A stretch of DNA of 64,000 bases from Calliopum simillimum. Lineage: Eukaryota > Arthropoda > Insecta > Diptera > Lauxaniidae. Position 1 is the first letter of the stretch. Every line of letters begins with the position of its first letter. The DNA lies in assembly GCA_951812925.1 (NCBI GenBank), contig OX638368.1:114847309-114911308 (forward strand), read 5' to 3'. Below the pieces are notes generated by a model. That model had not been told where the DNA came from, did no database searches, and worked only from the letters and a program-made list of their open reading frames with translations. Positions 55,060 to 64,000 of this stretch are shown piece after piece. The translations under genes and the position numbers were made by a program.

Positions 55060-55910
55060 TACTAGGGTTCGCCTTGTGGCCGAAATTGATGGCTTTAAAG
55101 AGAATCAAACTCTGCATATTTTCTTTTTAGGTGTGGCACTGTTCACTGTAAAAAAAATATTTTAATATTGATACGGACATCGAAATCTTTATATTCGGTT
55201 TCATCTTAATTTGAAGGGCTGGGAACTATTTTTGTAGTCACAACTTAAATTTATTTTATATGGGTTTTCATATAAAAATAAAACAAAATACGAAAATGAC
55301 CATAACTAAAAACTCGATTTTCGAGCTACCAACTTTTACGTTGGACTTATGTATATCATAATAAAGCACGAAAAGTTTTTAATTTCCTTCCTTGGAGTTA
55401 AGCCTATCACTATTTCAAACTTTATAAAAGTTTACGAAACAGTTTAGATATGACAGTGTATTTTTCACTTATAGGCGTGGCACCGCCCACCGAAAAACTT
55501 AATGGTCGTGTTATCGTTCCATTGTGCTAACCTTATCTCCATACCAAATTTCATAAGAAACGAACGATGCAGTGGCTTAGCAGTATGGAAATTTTTTCCA
55601 TTAAGGGGCGTGGCACCTCCCACTTGAAAACATAAAGGTCATATTAACGTTCCCTAGTGCTAACTTTATCCCCATACCAAATTTCATAAAAATCGGTGCA
55701 GTGGCTTAGACGTAAGAGCTTTTTCTCCATTTATGGGCGTGGCACTGCCCACTAAAAAATTTAATGGTCATTTTATCGTTCCTTAGTGCAAACCCTACCT
55801 CCATACCAAATTTTGTAAAAATCGATGCTATGGTTTAGCCGTGAGAGCGTTTTTTCTATTTAGGGGCGTGGCACCGCCCGTTTTTATAAAAGTATAGTCC
55901 TATGCACTAC
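55060..55910. repeat. ~128-bp tandem units (gggcgtggcaccgccca family)
   Basis: From about 55470 three well-kept units follow each other. Each has ggcgtggcaccgcccac, aaaa-ttaatggtc, ttatcgttccttagtgc, ccataccaaattt and gcagtggcttag. Diverged units extend to 55910 and probably back to 55060. This is the best copy of a unit type also seen, decayed, at 7.5 kb. Confidence 0.75.
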
Positions 55911-56293
55911 TTTTCCTCACAACCTTTCGAACAAAAAAAAAATAACAAACAAATCGGTTGAGATTTAGGTATAGAAACAGGGACTGCACCGATTTTGTTT
56001 GCCTATTTCAAAATATTTACGGTAAAGGCGTAACACGTCAAATGATTTTTTCGCTCAAGGTACAGTTTGTATGTGTGAAACCAACCTTTTTGAAGTAAAA
56101 TAAATTTGTTTAGCTCATAAAGTGAACATGAATTTTATACCACGGTAAAGGCATACTTGTTTGTACAATCAAAATGAATGAAATGTTTTGTGTTGAAAAC
56201 TAGCGTAAATACTTAAGAATCAATTCTACAAAATGAAAACATTTAGTAAAAATATTCCGGAATACGAATCACTAGTACTTTTTAATGGTTAGT
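55911..56293. other. Intronic sequence, nothing recognised
   Basis: No gene or clear repeat seen between the tandem units and the TTAA-flanked element. Confidence 0.4.
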
Positions 56294-57004
56294 TTAAGGG
56301 GGGCTTCTCATGTAAAATTTTCAAAAAATCGATTTTTTTTTTCATAGGTTGATAGAATAACGTCTTGGGAGTATATTCCCAAAGTTTCATGACTCAACTC
56401 TAAATATTATGGAAAATATGATTGATTGAACCAGCGAGCTCATGTAAAATTTTCAAAAAATCGATTTTTTTTAAAACTTTAAATCGTTTTTTCTCAAAAC
56501 TATGGTTTTAAAATCGCGGTACACGATTGCGAAAAAACTACTTAACCGATTTTTGATTTCTAAAAAGTGTTTTGCAGATTTTAAATTGAACGAGTGCATG
56601 AATGTCTGAAATTGTGGAAAAAAGTTATTTTATACACTTTTTAGCCCCATTTAGCGACAAAAAATGACGAAAAAATAGCACTTTTTTTTCAAGACGTGAT
56701 TTCAATATTGTAGAATCGAATTTTTTGGAGTTGCAGACATTCATGTACTCAGGGGAACCCTGCTGAATAATAAAAAAATTTTGTTTTATGTTTCAGATAA
56801 AAACTTTGGGCTCCACAATGTACCGCGATAAATCGCCGCACGCGATTTTATCATTTTAGTTTTTGAAAAAATGCTTTTTTTATAGTTCAAACATGTTCTT
56901 AAATATATGCAAAAAATTATTTGTGTGTGTTTTTATTTTCCGAGTGAAAAACAATCCCGAAAAACAACTACTTTTTGACGTGTTACGTGAGAAGCCCCCC
57001 TTAA
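56294..57004. mobile_element. TTAA-flanked element with ggggggcttctca TIRs
   Basis: TTAA at 56294-56297 is followed by ggggggcttctcatgtaa. The right end is ttacgtgagaagcccccc followed by TTAA (57001-57004). The TIRs are about 18 bp with one mismatch. TTAA duplication is the hallmark of piggyBac elements, though the terminus is not the usual CCC start; a TA duplication is also possible. The interior of about 670 bp has repeated aaaaaatcgatttttttt and no transposase. Confidence 0.7.
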
Positions 57005-57651
57005 ATGTTTAGATCCAAATTGATGAAAACTATAGGCCAAAATATTTTTTTACTTAAATTGTATATTGTGCAGCGTTACAAGTTTCTTATCACGAAATGT
57101 TTTAAGAAAGCTTAATGAAACTTTCTCTCTTTTTGAACATTGAAATACTTAAACTTGGTTTGAATTAAATTTTTGTCGCTGAGGACGGGCATGGTGCAGA
57201 CATTTTTGGCCACTTGAGGGTTCCTGTAGCGATGCACAATACTTCAATAGCGACAGTAACCTATGTCTGATTTAGAAGTATTGAATTTACCATTTCAAAG
57301 ACTTTAGACATTTTTTTACGTTTTAAATTGTTGGGACACAATATTATTCTATATGAATTCTTTTCGACCGAAAAGTTTGAGTGTCTACCTGTCCCACAAA
57401 ATCTGGTCGCACTCCAAATTTATTGAAGTAGCTGTAGCATCAGGCGTCACTGCTCAAAAATGTTTGACGGAGAGTACCATGCTGATGTGCTATTTATAAG
57501 CTGAACACTGCCGAGAGAACATAAACAGAATGCTGATGGCGTCTTCCTTGCATACTAAGAGTCATGGGTTCAATTCCGCTCGAGGCGATGAAGTTTTTTT
57601 TTTTTATTTTTATTTAACGTTTCTTAACACTTGTTGTATTTATTTCAAATA
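57005..57651. other. Intronic sequence with a tRNA-like motif
   Basis: At 57562-57580 gtcatgggttcaattccgct matches the pol III B box (GGTTCRANTCC) and is followed at about 57594-57606 by a T run that could end pol III transcription. No A box or cloverleaf is visible, so a SINE remnant is more likely than a tRNA gene. Confidence 0.35.
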
Positions 57652-58003
57652 ATCTATATACTAATACGCAAGACAAAAATTTGTCTTACCTTTTTTACTA
57701 TGTTAGAAATGGAGCACGACTTTGAATTATACACCATTAGAAATGTATTTGTGTGTAAATGTGCACAAAGTTAAAATTATTTTAATATTTTGCCATTAAG
57801 CCAGGTAAAATTAAATACAAACTTTTCAATATTATTGTAGTTTTTTGTTTTCTTTTCGCTTCACATTTGTCATTGCAATAGGGATGACAATGAATATTTC
57901 TATTTTGTACCAAATAGCTAAAAAAAGTACTAAAACTGTCCAAAAAGTACCAAAGTTATTCAATACATTTGTGGTCAAATACTGACCATTGGGCGATTCT
58001 AGT
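57652..58003 (+). mobile_element. Helentron-like family 2, copy 3
   Basis: Starts atctatatactaatacgcaa and ends gggcgattctagt (CTAGT at 57999-58003). The 3' stem is partly decayed (ggtcaaatactgacc). About 50 bp present in copies 1 and 2 (the cacagagctgaaaaa block) are deleted. Confidence 0.75.
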
Positions 58004-59249
58004 TATTATAAATTGTTATTTTTATTATTTAACCAAAAACATATCTGACGAACTCGTATTTGGATAAACAGAATTTCCTAATACTATCTATTTTGAGATT
58101 AAAAAAGAAACTGAGAACTTTTTCTTTTTTAACAAAAGAATTTCATCAACTAAAGTATTTTTTTTATGGCATTATGTCTACAAATGTAAAAAAGAACCCG
58201 AGAGCATAGTTAAGCTTTTTTTCTAAAAAAAAACTTTACGACTCTAATAAACATAAAAATGTTACCATTCCTATCTATTTTATCTATAGCTATTTTATAT
58301 TTTCATTGCAACCTAAAAAAAGAGCTAACATCTATTTCGTTCTTACTACACTTACTATACAATTCGCTTTTCGTTTTTATTTTGCCCCGGCAAAATCGTA
58401 AACTGTTGCAATTATTTAGTTGCAGCAGCAATTGTTGTTGCCGTCTTTTTTTGTGTTTTTCTGGTGTGAAAACAATTAAGTTGTTGATGGTTGGTAATTT
58501 TTTTTGTTTTGCAGTTACCTACGTCAAAGTTGCTGCTACTGCGTTGTGCGAAAAATTCGCCAGATGCAAGTTTATTAAGTTAAGTTTAATAGTTTGATGT
58601 TGTTTTTGCCGTTGGTGCTTGTTATTTTTGAAATTTTTATTTCTATTTTCTTTTTGTTCTTTTTTATTGTTGCAAGTAATCTCCGACAGCTGACTTATTA
58701 AACAATTGTTACCAAGAAAATTACAAGAAAAGTTTTATACGTTTTTCTTATTTTTTTTTGCGTTTTTTTTGCCGCTCTACAATTAGTTACTCGTGAATTT
58801 CCCCATGCAACTAATCGAAGGGAGTTTTCTTGTAAATTTCTCTTGAGAATAAAGTTATAAATCTGCGAAATTTCAAATTGATTTCAACGTTTTTTAATGT
58901 TCGCGATGAAATATTTACTTTTTAAATTTCTTCAAGCATCTATTTTTTTTTTTCGCTAGAAATTTTACAGACAGGATTCAACCATATTTGATAACATCCA
59001 ATATATGTGTTTCCCTAAAAAAAATTGATCCTCTAAGTTTTTATCATATGACACACCGTTTATGAGAAATTTTTGGTCAAAAACTGTTTTTTCCAATTTT
59101 GCACGTTTTGAAGAGTTATTTTTCGAGTGTAACGTTCCTCTATCTTAAAACCACTGTTAATGGAGAAAATTTAGCCTTGGTCTTGCTAAGTCGCTTTTGT
59201 AATTTCAAGGCCAATATCAAATTTCAAAGAACGAAAAACACAGACCAAA
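58004..59249. other. Intronic sequence, nothing recognised
   Basis: AT-rich. The 112-residue plus-strand frame at 58259-58597 is Leu/Phe/Cys-rich and not similar to a known family. No supported feature. Confidence 0.45.
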
Positions 59250-60200
59250 AACCGACTGAACGACTAAAAGACTAAACGATTACTAGACTAAAAAAAAAAC
59301 CAAAATTAAGACTACGGAGTAAGTATTAAAAACTAAATACAAAAGACTAAAACACTACAATACTAGAAGACTGAAATACTGAAAGAATGAAAGACTAAAA
59401 GACTAAAAAATAAAAGACTACTAGAAGCCTAAAAGACTATAAGACTAAAAGATTAAAAGATTAAAAAACTAAAAAACTAAAAAACTAAAAACTAAAAACT
59501 AAAAACTAAAAGACTAAAAGACTACAAGACTCCAATAATAGAAGACTAAAAGACTTAAAGACTAAAAAACTAAAAGACTAATAGACTAAAAAACTAAAAT
59601 ACTAAAACACTAAAAAACTAAGAGACTACAATACTTGAAGTCTAAAAGACTAAGAAACTAAAAGACTGAAAGACTTAAAGACTGAAAGACTTAAAGACTA
59701 AAGGACTTAAAGACTAAAAGACTAAAAAACTAAAAGACCAAAAGACTACAAGACTACAATACTAGAAGACTAAAAGACTTAAAGGCTAAAAAACTAATAG
59801 ACTAAAAGATTAAAACACAAAAAAACTAATAGACTAAAAAACTAATAGACTAAAAGACTAAAGCACTCAAAGGCTAAAAGATTAAAAGACTAAAAGACTA
59901 AAAAACTAAATGACTAAAAATACTAAAAGACTAAACGACTAAAAAACTTAAAGACTAAACGACTAAAAGACTAAACGACTAAAAGACTAAAAAACTAAAA
60001 GACTAAAAAACTAAAAGACTAAGCGACTAAACGACTATGAGACTAAAAGACTAAAAAACTAAAAGACTAAATGACTAAAAAGACTAAAAGACTAAAAGAC
60101 TAAAAAGACTAAAAGACTAAAAAACAAAAAAAATAAAAGACTAAGAGACCAAAAGAATAAAAGACTAAACGGCTAAACGACTAAAAGACTAAAAAAAAAG
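59250..60200. repeat. GACTAAAA minisatellite (~950 bp)
   Basis: About one hundred copies of an 8-10-bp unit (gactaaaa with one or two extra A), with variants such as gactacaaga, gacttaaa and cgactaaac. The plus strand is nearly free of G except one per unit. The left part (59290-59660) is more diverged than the right. A looser aaagaccaaa-type tail continues to about 60330. Confidence 0.95.
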
Positions 60201-61413
60201 GAACAAAGAACAAAGCTCAAAGGCCAAATCTCAAAGACCAAAAACCGAAGAATAAAGACAAAGGAACATATACCAATGGCCAAAAACTTAAAACCAAGTA
60301 ACAAAGATCAAACATCAAGGCCAAGAATCAATGTCCAAGACCAATACTTTTATTGCCTTGTGCTTGGTGTGCTCATTACTTATTTAATTTCACAAACTTT
60401 TGTCAAAATATTTCTGAAATGGCGAATTATATAATTTAAACATAAAAATCATAATTTCTCAATATTAAGTTAACAATGTTTCACAATTTCCGTTTACATT
60501 ATACATAAATCAGCAACATTAGCAAATATCAACAATATTGCTATGATTTTTCTATTTTGCACTTAATATTTTTGACAAAAACGACCAGAAAAAGCCAATA
60601 AACGGAAAACTATAAATACAACAATAACGCAGCGTGTGTTGAACATTAATATGGTTACCCTGTAGCGTCATCTTTAGTAAATGTCAAAACGCAGACACGC
60701 ATTCATACGTACACTTAAAGAAATATAGTATACAAATAAACAAATATAATATAAAACGCAAATTTATGGGGGGGGGGGGCTGATAACTAGATACTATAAA
60801 AAAAAAAATTCACCTAACTACCCTGTAGGACCGACGGAGTCAATTGTCTCAATAGTCCAATCTTTAGTCTAGTTTAAACCTTCAAACAGAATTAATTTAC
60901 TTAAATTATCAATTGTATCAAAAATGGTCCAAATATAATGCATAATCAGTCATTAGTACCAAAAGTGGTCCAATTGTGTATCGATTGTATTGTATCAGTG
61001 AAATTACTTATAATGTTACTCACTACGTACTGTTTGGCAGTTCGTCGATTGTGAAGAAGAACAAACGATAGTGTATGGGTCTAGTGACTTGCGCTGCTTG
61101 GAGAGGCCCGGATTCAAATCCTCCACTCTGTGATTTTCAATTTCAATTTTTAAATTTCTATTAATTTGCACACAATTTGTCTGAAGAGTCTTCGGAGCAG
61201 AAAATAAAACATATGTCCAACATAGCCGAGGTACAAAATAATAAAAAATTTATAAAAAAATTTTCATCCACATTGAGATTCGAACCCGGAACACATTGCT
61301 CAAAAATATATAACAAACTCTTTAGCACATATGGCTATAAAACCTTTTGAAATTTTTGTGTAAAATTTGAATTTCAAATTAAATTTGTTCAAATTTATAA
61401 AAAAATTAAAAAA
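60201..61413. other. Intronic sequence with G tract and tRNA-like motifs
   Basis: A run of 12 G lies at about 60768-60779. The phrase attcacctaactaccctgta (60809-60828) recurs as attcacctaactataacgag near 62377, so this may be the edge of a larger element around copy E. Pol III B-box-like motifs occur at 61110-61121 (ggattcaaatcc) and, on the minus strand, at about 61289-61275 (ccgggttcgaatctc). No gene is recognised. Confidence 0.4.
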
Positions 61414-62196
61414 ACTAGTAAGGGTGTAACTTTTGGCCTGGCCAAAAAATAAATACCCTACACTGCAGTATTTTGAAGATTTTGCTAATAAAGTAGGTGC
61501 CACACCCTCTTGTCCGAGTTCGTCTAGTTTAAGCTTAGAGGGTGTATTTATAGTCTTTAGTATTTGAGTGAAATTTAGTTGGACTATCTCAAAAAACTCT
61601 TTCAGTATAGCATTTTGTAACTTTTGCTTATATGGGAAGTGCCACGCCCCATTGTCTGAATTCACCTAATTCTTGTTGAGATCTTTCATTTATAATTTTT
61701 AGTATCTGAGTCAAATTTGGTTCGAATATATCAAAAAACGTTTTCAGTATAGCGTTTTGAAGCTTTTGCATATATGGGAGGTGCCACGCCCTCTTGTCCA
61801 AATTAGCCTTGTTTTTTTTTAGAACTAGCGCTTACAATTCGTAGTATTTATGTGTATTTTGGTTGCATTTTCGTGAAAAATACTCCTAAAATTCCATTTT
61901 GAATATATTTTTTGTACGGGCGGTAGGCGTGTCCGTTGACCGATTTCGCTCATTTTCAATCCCCCGAGCTAACTTTGACGACGGAGGCTGTTCACCCCAT
62001 TTCATTGAATTATCTTACTTAGTTTTCACAAAAAGTTTATTTCCACACACAGCCAGCCAGACAGACGGACATGGCTATATCGACTCAGGAGGTGACGCTG
62101 ATCAAGAATATATATACTTTTCTATATCTGCCACGCCTCCTTCTGTGCGTTACAAACGGAAGGACAAAGTGAATATACCCTGGGTGTAGGGTATAA
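61414..62196 (-). mobile_element. Helentron-like family 1, copy E (full length)
   Basis: In inverse orientation with both ends kept: actagtaagggtgtaac and the stem ttttggcctggccaaaa on the left, ataccctacac just inside it, and gggtgtagggtat at the right end. At 783 bp it is nearly the length of copy A (777 bp). Confidence 0.8.
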
Positions 62197-64000
62197 AAAA
62201 TTGGGATTTTACTGATGAAGACAATTGGTTACGCCCAATGACAATTATTGTAAGACGTAAATAGAACTTTATATGTGATGGGACCAGAATTTGGACTAGT
62301 CGGTATCCCCCATCGAGTAGTTTGCAAACTAGTTTTGGAATAGTCCGTGCTCCTGCAGGGTACTACTAAAAACAAATTCACCTAACTATAACGAGCCCCC
62401 ACTGTGGATGTAAATGTACGAGTGTGTAGGTGGATGATATTGATGTTTGTAATGGTACAAATGGTGTTGTTGCTGTTGTTATTGTGACTTTTTGTGGTTT
62501 CTAACAAAGCCTAAAGATAAAATAAGTAACCCTAACTGAGGCGTTGAAAGAAAAAAGATGTAGACGACGGACGAGTATGTGGTAAAAGTAGCAGTGCGAG
62601 AAGTAGAAGCAAAGTTTGGCATATTTAGGTTGTAAAAACATTAATGTTGACTCAATGCCACCAACCAACCAGTCAGCCAACTAGCCAGCGTGAATGCCAT
62701 TAAACGGAAGCACCCTGAGGTTACTTGGGTTGTTTAGATGGGCGGACTTCGTCGTCAGCTTCTAATGTATCGCATATGTTTGAGAGTTTGAGTTGAGGTA
62801 GGCTTGCGGAAACATGTGTAGATGTAAAAGGCTGTAGCCACATAATGTCACTAATGCATGCAAGGGACAAAACCAAAAATGTTTCTTTTATTGCCTCGGT
62901 TTAATTTAGAATGGCAGTTAAGAAGTAACATTTTATTCGATATAAAAATTTGATTAAGAATTTAAGCGAAAGCGGGCGTTGACAGCAATAAATTACGAAT
63001 GAATATTTGAAAGCTGTTTGTTTGAAAAATCATAATTAAACCTTTTCATAAAAACATTTGTTTTACGAGTGTCATTTATGGTTATAAAGCGACATTTGTT
63101 AACCAACGATAAAAATGTTTTCTTCAATATCAGTAATTTTACAGTTTAAAATTTAATATACTGCAATTGCAACATAATATTTTCAAGCATTTCCCCCACA
63201 AAAACTTTCAACCCCAAATAATTGCATATTACCAAGAAAATTGTGTAATTGGACAACTGATTAATGTGAAATGTTGCACTTTACTACACAATTCTATTAA
63301 ACAAAAATGTTTTTGATGCGTTAAATGTTATCATCAACATCAACGATATAATCATCATCAGCATCATCGCCTTCATCATAATGAACATTACCAGCATTCT
63401 TTTGATAATAATTTATTTTCGTATTCGTTTCTTGTGAAATGCCAACGTACTGTCTGTTAGCACCCTAAGATAATGCTTTGACTTTGGGAAAATACATAAA
63501 TATCTGCTACACCTACAACTTCTTAAGCTAAAATTATTCAAATTTCATTCATTTCATTACTCGTTTACATTCATTTATTCTGGTTGTAGTCTTTGAGCAA
63601 TGCTATTTGCAGCACCTGCACGCAATGCAAAGTTTAATTAACTCAATTTTAGTAAAAACATCGACCAACAAAAACAGCTGAAGCAGCAAAAAAGAAAAGT
63701 TGCCATCTGATCTGAGAAAATTTCACAAAACTTGCATGATTGTTTTCATACTGTAAGCTTGTAGTTTTAGGAGTTTTTCAACCTACGAGTTCTTTTTCTT
63801 TTCTATCTAACGTTTAAAAAAGTGTTTAGCTCGAGTTGTGCCTAAAAACTGTAAAATCGAACATTTTGGCGTTACGTTCACCATATCCTTCACAATTTTG
63901 TGTAAGCTCTTCTCTTTACTGTCAAAAAAACAAAAAAGTGGGAAACAGAATATCAATTAAACTCATTCACATAAACCGAATTAAACGAAATTGAATGGCA
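62197..64000. other. Intronic sequence, nothing recognised
   Basis: Mostly single-copy-looking sequence, with small GTT and ATC triplet repeats (about 62463-62483 and 63342-63372). No sima exon, transposase or clear repeat was seen up to the window end. Confidence 0.45.

Noticed and set aside
57543..57606. A tRNA gene
   Set aside because: The B-box-like motif is present but no A box, acceptor stem or anticodon arm could be folded.
58259..58597. 112-residue frame
   Set aside because: Leu/Phe/Cys-rich by AT composition, no recognised motif, no homologous copy in the window.

Overview
The window is AT-rich nuclear DNA from a fly, most likely a higher (cyclorrhaphan) dipteran. The only host gene I can support is an orthologue of Drosophila similar (sima), the HIF-1 alpha subunit. 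It runs on the plus strand. Five coding exons are visible (14249-14436, 17811-18052, 18121-18345, 18736-18902, 18965-19071). All have GT/AG splice sites and the phases fit, so one frame runs through bHLH, PAS-A and the first part of PAS-B. The exon carrying the N-terminus must lie upstream of position 1. The exons for the rest of PAS-B, the oxygen-dependent degradation domain and the activation domain must lie beyond 64000. Almost everything else is therefore sima intron: at least 14.2 kb before the bHLH exon, 3.4 kb between the bHLH and PAS-A exons, and at least 44.9 kb after 19071.

The introns are filled with mobile DNA of several classes. Upstream of the bHLH exon (1-14248) there are MITE-like palindromes, a 0.96-kb TIR element, one copy of a Helentron-like (HINE/DINE-type) family and a 39-bp minisatellite. 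A 1313-bp mariner of the DD37D (maT) type with an intact 345-residue transposase sits in that minisatellite. The 3.4-kb intron has an unusual structure. Complementary arms of about 100 nt lie just inside its donor and acceptor. Between them are a 1588-bp Tc1-derived long inverted repeat, an isolated tRNA-Lys-type primer binding site and a 1009-bp hAT-like element with a perfect 8-bp target duplication.

The large downstream intron (19072-64000) contains a 5.2-kb Ty3/gypsy-type retrotransposon (25241-30459). Its two 312-bp LTRs look identical, its Gag has a SAP-like N-terminus and a cysteine hexapeptide repeat, and one in-frame TGA splits an otherwise open gag-pol frame. The same intron has pogo/Tigger-like remnants with a PHD-like C-terminus, a degenerate DD37E transposon, and a rosa/mauritiana-type mariner stub. 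It also holds a 1.31-kb fold-back palindrome, four more copies of Helentron-like family 1, three copies of family 2, several about 120-130-bp tandem-unit repeats, a TTAA-flanked 0.7-kb element and a 0.95-kb GACTAAAA minisatellite.

The most interesting structures are those that would be transcribed inside sima pre-mRNA: the intron-terminal complementary arms, the two long inverted repeats (possible sources of hairpin siRNA), and a sense-oriented LTR polyadenylation signal downstream of the PAS exons. No tRNA, rRNA or CRISPR feature could be supported. All calls come from reading the sequence and remembered family features; no database search was run.
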